Source: Desulfohalobiaceae bacterium (GTDB taxonomy: Bacteria > Desulfobacterota > Desulfovibrionia > Desulfovibrionales > Desulfothermaceae). From it: 7,287 bases of DNA. A model generated the notes under the pieces. The model was not told where the DNA came from and ran no database searches. It saw only the letters and a program-made list of their open reading frames with translations. The translations under genes and the position numbers were made by a program. Below are positions 1 to 6,391 of this stretch, in pieces. The stretch is from positions 1 to 7,287 of the forward strand of contig JAIPDU010000079.1 in assembly GCA_021737525.1 (NCBI GenBank), in the 5' to 3' direction. Each line of letters starts with the position of its first letter. The first letter of the stretch is position 1.

Positions 1-450
1 GTCCCAGCCGTTCTCCGAGGCCACCTGGGGCAGCAGCAGGCCGGAATGGACCCCCTTCTGGATCACCAGGCCGTGCCGTCCGGGTACAACGGCCTGCGGA
101 TCCGGGCAGGGCTCGATGGGGCTCATGATGGAGATTTCGATCTCGATCCGCTCCAGCTCGGACCGGCTCAAGGGGGGAAACCTGGGATCGCTGAACGCCG
201 CCTGCTTGGCCATGTTGGCCACGTTGGCGTGCACCGGCTCGTCCGCTGAGAGGTGTCCGATGCATCCCCGGAGCTGCCCGCCGATTTTCAGGGTCACGAA
301 GACCCCGTACTTCTCCCGCAGCTTGTCCGTGGGCGGCTCGGGCAGCTCCACGGACGCATCGAACCCCTGCCCGATACTCTTGAAAGTCAGATCCCGCAGA
401 TAACTCTTTTCCTCGTCCGTCAGGGAAAAGCGAAAGCCCTGCTCCTGCAT
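1..450 (-). CDS. AMMECR1-domain protein (AmmeMemoRadiSam protein A type), 3' end outside window
   Basis: This frame is open from an ATG at 448-450 to the left edge, giving 150 residues with no stop, so the gene is partial at its C-terminus. It begins MQEQGFRFSLTDEEK. It carries the AMMECR1 signature LRGCIGH at residues 60-66, preceded by the strand YGVFVTLKIGGQ, and then ANMAKQAAFSDPRFPPL (about 79-94), the hydrophobic strand IEIEISIMSP (102-111) and GLVIQKG...GLLLPQVA (127-143). These are the conserved blocks of the family in order. Bacterial members are usually about 180 residues, so roughly 30-40 residues should lie outside. The start is supported by GAGGTGAGG just upstream, 3 bases before the ATG. 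The family is known from human AMMECR1 and, in prokaryotes, from genes often found with a Memo-like protein and a radical SAM protein. Its biochemical activity is not clear to me. It lies 85 bases downstream of purN on the same strand. The family call is firm and the function unknown. Confidence 0.93.
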   Translation of the reverse strand, partial: MQEQGFRFSLTDEEKSYLRDLTFKSIGQGFDASVELPEPPTDKLREKYGVFVTLKIGGQLRGCIGHLSADEPVHANVANMAKQAAFSDPRFPPLSRSELERIEIEISIMSPIEPCPDPQAVVPGRHGLVIQKGVHSGLLLPQVASENGWD

Positions 451-451
451 A

Positions 452-460
452 CGCCTCACC
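452..460 (-). promoter_or_regulatory. Ribosome binding site of the AMMECR1 gene
   Basis: On the minus strand the sequence GAGGTGAGG precedes the ATG at 448-450. It matches the anti-Shine-Dalgarno core well and fixes the start. It lies directly beside the outer arm of the inverted repeat at 463-520, so a folded leader could affect access to it. That effect is an inference. Confidence 0.6.
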
Positions 461-462
461 TC

Positions 463-520
463 ATTATGTTAGGACATGGTTATGCGCTTACGTAATCAGA
501 TACACGCATAACAACATAAT
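463..520. repeat. Two-part nested inverted repeat in the purN to AMMECR1-gene spacer
   Basis: Outer arms ATTATGTT (463-470) and AACATAAT (513-520) are perfect 8-base complements. Inner arms GTTATGCG (479-486) and CGCATAAC (505-512) are also perfect. The right-hand arms are contiguous (16 bases). The left-hand arms are separated by 8 unpaired bases (471-478). The 18-base centre (487-504) contains the palindrome TTACGTAA (488-495). The region is much more AT-rich than the surrounding genes. In minus-strand RNA it would form a bulged hairpin ending two bases before the AMMECR1 ribosome binding site. There is no U-tract, so it does not look like an intrinsic terminator. It could be an operator pair, an mRNA leader structure, or a decayed repeat element. 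Confidence 0.7.
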
Positions 521-539
521 CACGCAAAACTTCAATCAA
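507..539 (-). promoter_or_regulatory. Weak candidate promoter for the AMMECR1 gene
   Basis: On the minus strand, TTGAAG (about 530-535) and TGTTAT (about 508-513) are separated by 16 bases and resemble sigma-70 -35 and -10 boxes. The alternative TTGATT (534-539) has a poorer spacing to TATGTT. The -10 box would sit inside the right arms of the inverted repeat, so a protein binding there could regulate it. The match is by eye only. The gene could equally be transcribed by read-through from purN. Confidence 0.25.
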
Positions 540-1216
540 AACCCCCGCTCCAGCCCTGGGCTGATCAGACAGGGCCCGCCAGGACTTTCTTCCGCCACGG
601 GCTGCGGCGCATCATCCAGATATACGCGGCCCTGCCGAACCCGCAGGCGTCCCTGGGCAAGCCACTGTACGGCCTGGGGATAGATCCGGTGCTCCAGGGC
701 CAGGATGCGACCGGCGAGGCTGTCCCCGTCATCCTCCGGCGACGCCGGAACCGCGGCCTGGATGATCACCGGGCCGTGATCCATGTGCTCGTCCACGAAA
801 TGCACCGTGGCCCCGGAGAGGCGCACCCCGTACTCCGCTGCGTCGCGCTGGGCGTGGGCGCCCCGGAAGCCGGGAAGCAGGGAGGGGTGGATATTGAGCA
901 CTTGTCCGGAAAAGGCCTGCACGAAATCCCGGCTCACCAGGCGCATGTATCCGGCCAGGACCACCGCCTCGGCGCCGTGCTCGCGTATGGCTGCAATCAC
1001 CGCCTCCTCGTGGCTCGCCCGGTCCGGATAGGCCTTGTGGTCCTCCACCCTGGCCGGCAGGCCCATCCCCTCGGCCCGCTCCAGGCCGCGGGTCCCGGGC
1101 CTGTTGGAAAGGACCAGGTTGATCCGGGCGTCCAGCAGGCCCTGCTCGATGCGTCTTGCGATGGACTCCAGATTGGTTCCGCTTCCGGAAGCAAGGATCG
1201 CAAGGGGGAGGGTCAT
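536..1216 (-). CDS. purN: Phosphoribosylglycinamide formyltransferase (GAR transformylase, PurN)
   Basis: The 226-residue product transfers a formyl group from 10-formyl-tetrahydrofolate to glycinamide ribonucleotide, the third step of de novo purine synthesis, in the cytoplasm. The N-terminal phosphate-binding loop reads ILASGSGTN (7-15). The catalytic block LNIHPSLLPGFRGAHAQ (107-123) supplies the expected Asn108 and His110. GATVHFVDEHMDHGPVI (135-151) supplies the expected Asp146. EHRIYPQAVQWLAQGRL follows, as in the E. coli enzyme. The length is slightly above the usual 190-215 because of a Gly/Pro-rich tail after about residue 205 that looks non-conserved. The ATG at 1214-1216 has GGAG (1224-1227) 7 bases upstream. 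It begins 20 bases after the cobA-hemD stop, so co-transcription is likely. All catalytic residues appear present. Confidence 0.97.
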   Translation of the reverse strand: MTLPLAILASGSGTNLESIARRIEQGLLDARINLVLSNRPGTRGLERAEGMGLPARVEDHKAYPDRASHEEAVIAAIREHGAEAVVLAGYMRLVSRDFVQAFSGQVLNIHPSLLPGFRGAHAQRDAAEYGVRLSGATVHFVDEHMDHGPVIIQAAVPASPEDDGDSLAGRILALEHRIYPQAVQWLAQGRLRVRQGRVYLDDAPQPVAEESPGGPCLISPGLERGF

Positions 1217-1236
1217 GGGCTCGCTCCGCTCGTGTC

Positions 1237-2769
1237 TTACCGTTCACCGCCAGCTGCGTCGCGTGCGATGGCCTGGGCAAGCTCGGGCACGGTATAGCGC
1301 TCGGGCCACACCTGGCAGGCGAAGCCGTATTCGGAAAGCGTCTCCTCGGTGACCGGCCCGATGCAGGCCAGGCGCAGGCCCTGTTCCGTGTAGGGGCGGA
1401 GCCTCTCCGGCCCGACCAGCTTGAAGAAATTGTGCACCGTGGAGGAGCTGGTGAAGCTCACGTAGTGGACCTCCCCCCGGCCCATGGCCTCCAGGAGTAC
1501 CTCCGCGTCGTTGTGGGCCAGCTCGGTGCGGTACACCGGCAGCACGTTCACCTCGAACCCCGCCCGCTCCAGCTCCCGGGGAAGCACCTCGCGGGCGGTC
1601 TCCGCGCGGGGGATGAGGATGCGCTCCCCGAATCCCCCATGATGAATGATCCCCTGCACCACCTCCTCGGCCACATAGCGCCTGGGCACGAAATCAGGCT
1701 CCAGGCCGCGCCCGCGCAGCTCGTCCGCGGTTGCCGGACCGATCGCGGCCAGGCGTCTTCCGCCGAAGGCGCGGCTGTCCAGCCCCTGCCGCCGGAGGCG
1801 GTCGAAGAAGTGTTTTACCCCGTTGACCGAGGTAAAGACCAGGCTGTCGTACCTCGACAGCTCCCGGACGGCCCGGTCCACGGCCTCGTAATCCTTCAGG
1901 GGGCTGATCCGGATGGTGGGAAACTGCAGGCAACAGGCCCCCATGTCCTCGAGGGTGCGCACCAGGCCGCTGGCCTGCTCCCTAGCCCGGGTCACGACCA
2001 CGCCCCTGCCCAGCAGCGGACGTTTCTCGAACCAGTCCAGCCGCTCCTTGAGACTGACCACTCCGCCCACGATGAGCAGGGCCGGGGCGGTGTATCCCGC
2101 TTTTTGCGCCTCCTCGGCGATGCGCTCCAGACTCTCCACCAAAGTAGTCTGTCGGCAGGTGGTGCCCCAGCGGACGAGCGCGGCGGGAGTGCCCCCGTCC
2201 AGACCGGCCCGCAAGAGGTTGGCCGTGATGGAGGCCAGATTCTTGACCCCCATGAAGAAGACCAGGGTGCTCGCGCTGCGGGCCAGGGCCTGCCAGTCCA
2301 GGGCGCTCTCCCCCTTGTCCGCGCTCTCGTGCCCGGTAACGAAGCTCACCGAGGAGGAAAAGCCGCGGTGGGTCAGGGGGATGCCGGCGTACGCGGGCGC
2401 GGCCACCGCGGAGGTGATACCCGGGACCACCTCGAAGGCGGCGCCGGCCTCAACCACCTGCTCCGCTTCTTCCGCGCCGCGGCCGAAGACATAAGGGTCG
2501 CCCCCCTTGAGCCTGGCCACGGTCAGTCCGCGCCCGGCACGATCCACCAGGACCCGGTTGATCTCCTCCTGGGACAGGGTGTGCTCCCCGCCGCGCTTAC
2601 CGGCGTAGACAAGCTCAGCCCCTTCGGGGCAATAGTCCAGGAATCCCTCGTTGGCCAGATAGTCGTAGACCACCACGTCAGCAGCCTCGAGGACCTCGCG
2701 GGCGCGAACGGTCAAGAGACCCGGATCTCCCGGACCCGCGCCGAGCAGATAGACCTTTCCCTCGTTCAT
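1237..2769 (-). CDS. cobA-hemD: Fused uroporphyrinogen-III C-methyltransferase / uroporphyrinogen-III synthase (CobA-HemD)
   Basis: The 510-residue protein has two enzyme domains. Residues about 3-240 are an S-adenosylmethionine-dependent uroporphyrinogen-III methyltransferase, with VYLLGAGPGDPGLLT (6-20), LKGGDPYVFGRGAEE (88-102), VPGITSA (115-121) and GIPLTHRG (129-136). Residues about 252-505 are uroporphyrinogen-III synthase (HemD), opening with GRGVVVTRAREQA, with SLVFTSVNGVKHFF (309-322), RILIPRAETAREVLP (383-397), YVSFTSSSTVHNFF (436-449) and ACIGPVTEETLSEYG (468-482). Together they cyclise hydroxymethylbilane and methylate C2 and C7 to give precorrin-2, the branch point to siroheme, cobalamin and, in sulfate reducers, the siroheme-dependent haem route. 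Such fusions are known in Desulfovibrio and in some Firmicutes. The ATG (2767-2769) overlaps the valS stop as ATGA, and a GGATGAGG-type ribosome site lies inside the end of valS, which suggests translational coupling. I see no chelatase or dehydrogenase domain, so later steps must be encoded elsewhere. Confidence 0.97.
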   Translation of the reverse strand: MNEGKVYLLGAGPGDPGLLTVRAREVLEAADVVVYDYLANEGFLDYCPEGAELVYAGKRGGEHTLSQEEINRVLVDRAGRGLTVARLKGGDPYVFGRGAEEAEQVVEAGAAFEVVPGITSAVAAPAYAGIPLTHRGFSSSVSFVTGHESADKGESALDWQALARSASTLVFFMGVKNLASITANLLRAGLDGGTPAALVRWGTTCRQTTLVESLERIAEEAQKAGYTAPALLIVGGVVSLKERLDWFEKRPLLGRGVVVTRAREQASGLVRTLEDMGACCLQFPTIRISPLKDYEAVDRAVRELSRYDSLVFTSVNGVKHFFDRLRRQGLDSRAFGGRRLAAIGPATADELRGRGLEPDFVPRRYVAEEVVQGIIHHGGFGERILIPRAETAREVLPRELERAGFEVNVLPVYRTELAHNDAEVLLEAMGRGEVHYVSFTSSSTVHNFFKLVGPERLRPYTEQGLRLACIGPVTEETLSEYGFACQVWPERYTVPELAQAIARDAAGGER

Positions 2770-5429
2770 GCCTCATCCTGTTGATACTGGGCCAGCTTCT
2801 CCCGCAGAGAGCTCAGCTTGTCCCGCTTTTGCCGCAGCTCGTCCCGGCGCTGCCGCTCCTTGTCCACAACATCGGCCGGGGCCTTGTTCACGAAATCCTC
2901 GTTGGCCAGCTTCCTCTCCGAGCCGGACAGATCCTTGTCCACCTTGCCCAATTGCTTGTCCAGACGCTCCACCTCGGCCCGGAAGTCCACCACGCCCTCC
3001 AGGGGCACAAAGAGCTCGCATCCGTCCACCACGTTGCTTGCCGCGGCCCCGGGAGGGGTGAGCTCCGCATCGATGCGGAGCTCTTCCAATCTGGCCAATT
3101 CGGAGACGACCCGCCTGTTTCGCTCCAGAAAGGCGGCGCGTTCCCCGTCCATGCGGGCCAGCAGGGTCAGCCTGCGTCCGGGATTCAGCTCCAATTCGCT
3201 TCGCACGTTGCGCACGCTGACCACCACCTGCTGCAGAAAGTCCATCCAGGCGGGGAGCTCCTCGTTGCGGCACTCCGGGCGCATTTCCGGATAGGGCACC
3301 CGGGCCAGATTCTTCTCTTCGATTCCCGGAAAATGGTCCCACAGCTCCTGAGTGACAAAGGGGACGAAGGGATGCAGCAGCACCAGGAGCTCGGTGAAGC
3401 TCTTGTGCAGGCAGGCCTGGGCCTCCAGGCGCAGCTCTTCGTCATCGGAAAAGAGCTCCGGCTTGATCATCTCCAGGTACCAGTCGCAGTAGGTATGCCA
3501 CAGGAACTGATACAGATCGTGGGCCGCGTCGTTGAAGCGGTACCCTTCCACGGCCTGGGCCACCTCCTGCTTGATCCGCTCCATCTCCTGCAGGATATAG
3601 CGGTGGCTGAAGGACTTCACCGAGGTGAAATCCACCTCGGGCACGGGGTCCTGGAGGTTCATCAGGGCGAACCGCGCCGCGTTCCAGATCTTGTTGATGA
3701 AGTGGCGGTAGCCCTCGATGCGGGGCTTGCTCAGCTTCACGTCCCGGCCCATGGCGGCGAGGATGGCCAGGGTGAAGCGAAGAGCGTCCGCCCCGTACTC
3801 CTCGATCACCTCCACGGGATCGATGACGTTGCCCTTGGACTTGCTCATCTTCTGGCCCTCTTCGTCCCGGACCAGGGCGTGGATGTACACATGCTCGAAG
3901 GGCACTTGCTCCCGGAAGTGGATGCCCATCATCATCATCCGCGCCACCCAGAAGAAGATGATGTCGAAACCGGTGACCAGGACGGAGGTGGGATAGAAGG
4001 TACGCAGGTCTTTTGTATCCCCGGGCCAGCCCAGGGTGGAGAAAGGCCACAGAGCGGAGGAGAACCAGGTGTCCAGCACGTCTTCGTCCTGGGCCAGATT
4101 CTGGCTTCCGCAGGAGGGGCAGGCCTGCGGATCCTCCCTGGAGACGATGAGCTCGCCGCAGTCCCCGCAGGTCCAGGCCGGGATACGATGCCCCCACCAG
4201 ATCTGGCGGGAAATGCACCAGTCCCGGATATTATCCATCCAGTCGTAGTAGTGGGTGAGCCAGTGCTCCGGAAAGAACCGGGTTGAGCCGTCCAGTACCG
4301 CGTCTGTTGCGGCTCGGGCCAGAGCCCCTGTGGCCACGAACCACTGCTTGGAGATAAGGGGCTCGATATCCGTGGAGCAGCGATAGCAGCGGCCCACGTT
4401 GTGGGTGTACTTCTCCACCTGCCTCAGGACGCCCTGTTCCCGCAAATCGGCGACCACGCGCTCACGGGCGGTGTGCCGGTCCAGCCCCTGATAGGCCAGG
4501 CCGGCATCTTCCGTCATGTGCCCCGTGTCGTTGATGACCCGGACACTCGCCAGACCGTGGCGCTCGCCCAGATCGAAGTCATTGGGATCGTGGGCCGGAG
4601 TGACCTTGAGGCAGCCGGTGCCGAAGGAGGTGTCCACATGGGTGTCCGCAACAACGGGAATGTCCCGGTCCACAAGGGGCAAACGCACGGTGCCGCCCAC
4701 GAGGTGCCGAAAACGCTTGTCCTCGGGATGAACCGCCACGGCGGTGTCGCCGAGCATGGTTTCCGGCCGGGTGGTGGCCACCACAACCTCGCCGCCTCCG
4801 GCCAGGGGATAGGCGATGTGGTAGATGCCCCCCTCCTGCTCCTCGTATTCCACTTCCAGATCCGCCAGGGCGGTCTGACAGCGGGGGCACCAGTTGATGA
4901 TGTAGTCCCCGCGATAGATCAGGCCTTCTTCAAATAGCCGGACGAAGACCTCCCGCACCGCCAGGGACAGGCCCTCGTCCATGGTGAAGCGCTGCCTGCT
5001 CCAGTCCACTGAGGCGCCCATCCGCTTGACCTGGTTCAGGATCTTGTCCCCGTACTCCTCGCGCCACTGCCAGACCCGGCGCACGAACTCCTCCCGGCCC
5101 AGCTCCTCGCGGGAGATCCCCTCCTGGGCCAGGGCCCGCTCCACCACGTTCTGGGTGGCGATGCCGGCGTGGTCCGTGCCCGGCACCCAGAGGACGTTGT
5201 ATCCATTTTGCCGCTTGTAGCGGCAGAGGACATCCTGAAGGGTGATGTTCAGGGCGTGGCCCATGTGCAGACTGCCCGTGACGTTGGGCGGCGGGATGAC
5301 CATGGAGAAGGCCGGGGCCTCGCTCTCCGGATCCGCGGTGAAGGTGCCCTCCCGATCCCAGAAATCGCGCCAGCGCTCCTCGACCTGCCTGGATTCATAC
5401 CCCTTGCTGAGTTCGACCTGACCGCCCAT
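2766..5429 (-). CDS. valS: Valyl-tRNA synthetase
   Basis: The 887-residue class Ia synthetase charges tRNA-Val with valine and edits misactivated threonine. Visible parts in order: the HIGH-type motif PPPNVTGSLHMGHAL (46-60), WVPGTDHAGIATQ (81-93), zinc-type CPRC (181-184), the editing domain with VVVATTRPETMLGDTAVAVHPED (215-237) and VTPAHDPNDF (276-285), CYRC (348-351), RQIWWGHRIPAW (408-419), a zinc ribbon CGDC...CPSC (421-424 and 437-440), DEDVLDTWFSSALWPF (448-463), KMSKS (527-531), the anticodon-binding helical domain (about 600-770), and a charged C-terminal coiled coil (about 815-885) that contacts tRNA in this family. Length and motif order are typical and nothing is missing. The ATG at 5427-5429 has AGGAG about 12 bases upstream, a rather long spacing. 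No in-frame ATG or GTG lies closer, and the next internal Met is residue 43. It starts 37 bases after mutM ends and overlaps cobA-hemD by 4 bases. Confidence 0.98.
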   Translation of the reverse strand: MGGQVELSKGYESRQVEERWRDFWDREGTFTADPESEAPAFSMVIPPPNVTGSLHMGHALNITLQDVLCRYKRQNGYNVLWVPGTDHAGIATQNVVERALAQEGISREELGREEFVRRVWQWREEYGDKILNQVKRMGASVDWSRQRFTMDEGLSLAVREVFVRLFEEGLIYRGDYIINWCPRCQTALADLEVEYEEQEGGIYHIAYPLAGGGEVVVATTRPETMLGDTAVAVHPEDKRFRHLVGGTVRLPLVDRDIPVVADTHVDTSFGTGCLKVTPAHDPNDFDLGERHGLASVRVINDTGHMTEDAGLAYQGLDRHTARERVVADLREQGVLRQVEKYTHNVGRCYRCSTDIEPLISKQWFVATGALARAATDAVLDGSTRFFPEHWLTHYYDWMDNIRDWCISRQIWWGHRIPAWTCGDCGELIVSREDPQACPSCGSQNLAQDEDVLDTWFSSALWPFSTLGWPGDTKDLRTFYPTSVLVTGFDIIFFWVARMMMMGIHFREQVPFEHVYIHALVRDEEGQKMSKSKGNVIDPVEVIEEYGADALRFTLAILAAMGRDVKLSKPRIEGYRHFINKIWNAARFALMNLQDPVPEVDFTSVKSFSHRYILQEMERIKQEVAQAVEGYRFNDAAHDLYQFLWHTYCDWYLEMIKPELFSDDEELRLEAQACLHKSFTELLVLLHPFVPFVTQELWDHFPGIEEKNLARVPYPEMRPECRNEELPAWMDFLQQVVVSVRNVRSELELNPGRRLTLLARMDGERAAFLERNRRVVSELARLEELRIDAELTPPGAAASNVVDGCELFVPLEGVVDFRAEVERLDKQLGKVDKDLSGSERKLANEDFVNKAPADVVDKERQRRDELRQKRDKLSSLREKLAQYQQDEA

Positions 5430-5466
5430 AATCCACTTCTCTCCTATTCTTGAGTCTTTCCCACTC

Positions 5467-6303
5467 CTATCCCGCGCGGGGATTTTGCTGGCACACCGGG
5501 CAGTACACGGAGCTCCTGCCGGTTACCACTATGCGCTCCAGAGCGCTGCCGCAGCTCGTGCACGGCTGCCCCGCCCGCTGATAGACCAGAAAATCGTTTT
5601 GAAAGCTGCCGGCGGTGCCGTTGGCGTCCACGAAGTCGCTGAAGGTGCTGCCCCCGGCCTTTATGGCTTGCTGCAGCACCCGGATCAGCCCGGTGTACAG
5701 CCTGACGTATCCCTCGTATCCGATCGCATCAGCTGGGGTTTCCGGATGGATGCCCGACAAATGGAGGGACTCGTCCGCATAGATGTTGCCGATTCCGGCG
5801 AGCACGGTCTGATCCAGCAGAAGGGGCTTGATCCGGCCCCGACGCCCCTGAAAAAGACCGACGAACTCAGCGGCGTCCAGCTCCAGCGGCTCCGGTCCCA
5901 GTCCGGCGTAGAAAGGCCAGGCCCTTAGCTCCGCTTCGCTGGCGAAGACGCGGCAATAGCCGAATTTCCGCACATCCCGGAACAGGAGTGCCTGATGGTC
6001 GAGTAGGCTAAAAACAAGGTGTGTGTGTTTGTCAAGCTCGCTGTCCTCCTGCCGTGTCACGAGGAGGCGCCCGGTCATCTTCAGATGGAAGGCGATAAGC
6101 GCTCCGTCCTCCAGCTCCAGCAAAACGAGCTTGGCCCGGCGCCGTACGCGGTCTACCCGTTTGCCCTGTACCGCGGCGCGCAGCTCATAGTCCGAGCAAC
6201 GCAGGCAACCGGAATGCCGCACCCTGACATCCTGCAGCCTGGCCCCGGCCAGGGCCCGATCAAGGCAACGGGAGATGATTTCCACTTCCGGAAGTTCCGG
6301 CAC
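5467..6303 (-). CDS. mutM: Formamidopyrimidine-DNA glycosylase (Fpg/MutM)
   Basis: The 278-residue bifunctional glycosylase/AP lyase removes 8-oxoguanine and formamidopyrimidines from DNA. The start is GTG (6301-6303), certain because the encoded MPELPEVE places the catalytic proline directly after the initiator. Expected active-site residues are Pro2, Glu3 and Lys58 (RRAKL). HLKMTGR (73-79), RDVRKFGY (109-116) and AGIGNIYADESL (169-180) form the DNA-binding and helix-two-turn-helix parts. The C-terminal block STFSDFVDANGTAGSFQ leads into a complete zinc finger with Cys248, Cys251, Cys268 and Cys271 and the conserved Arg263 (TGRSSVYCPVCQ). Length is normal and no key residue is missing. It is the first gene of the minus-strand run, and an AAGGG-type ribosome site lies about 8 bases before the GTG. 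It is divergent from the amidohydrolase. A link to oxidative stress in an anaerobe is a reasonable inference. Confidence 0.97.
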   Translation of the reverse strand: MPELPEVEIISRCLDRALAGARLQDVRVRHSGCLRCSDYELRAAVQGKRVDRVRRRAKLVLLELEDGALIAFHLKMTGRLLVTRQEDSELDKHTHLVFSLLDHQALLFRDVRKFGYCRVFASEAELRAWPFYAGLGPEPLELDAAEFVGLFQGRRGRIKPLLLDQTVLAGIGNIYADESLHLSGIHPETPADAIGYEGYVRLYTGLIRVLQQAIKAGGSTFSDFVDANGTAGSFQNDFLVYQRAGQPCTSCGSALERIVVTGRSSVYCPVCQQNPRAG

Positions 6304-6391
6304 AGAGACACCCTTTCCTGCAATGACCCCTATGGAGCTAGGCGGACTTGTATTGCTTATTGTTTCGGGGTAGATTCCCAGGAGAAATTCG
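6304..6391. promoter_or_regulatory. Divergent intergenic region between mutM and the amidohydrolase gene
   Basis: These 88 bases must contain the start signals for both the minus-strand run and the plus-strand gene unless one is transcribed from further away. On the plus strand TTGTAT (6348-6353) and TAGATT (6371-6376), 17 bases apart, loosely resemble -35 and -10 boxes. A start point about 7 bases later would fall at the ribosome site AGGAG (6380-6384), too close for the first ATG but suitable for the ATG at 6428. A small direct repeat TATTG at 6351-6355 and 6358-6362 is present. I saw no convincing minus-strand promoter. Confidence 0.35.

Noticed and set aside
46..495. Three overlapping plus-strand open frames at the left edge
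   Set aside because: They are opposite the AMMECR1 gene, which shows its family signature on the minus strand.
1156..2784. 542-codon open frame on the plus strand
   Set aside because: It is antisense to cobA-hemD, which has clear family motifs. The translation is a low-complexity Gly/Ala/His/Pro-rich string typical of the opposite strand of high-GC genes, with no recognisable domain.
3928..3938. Repeated CAT triplets
   Set aside because: They encode the run of Met residues (498-501) in the conserved ARMMMMG segment of valyl-tRNA synthetase and are not an independent repeat.
2781..4286. 501-codon open frame on the plus strand
   Set aside because: It is antisense to valS, with His/Leu/Gly-rich composition and no known motif. 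It is explained by high GC and the strong conservation of valS.
5469..5483. ATCCC/GGGAT inverted repeat with GCGCG centre followed by TTTT on the plus strand
   Set aside because: It resembles a weak terminator only on the plus strand, where no gene ends. On the minus strand it spans the last codons of mutM and is not followed by a T-run.
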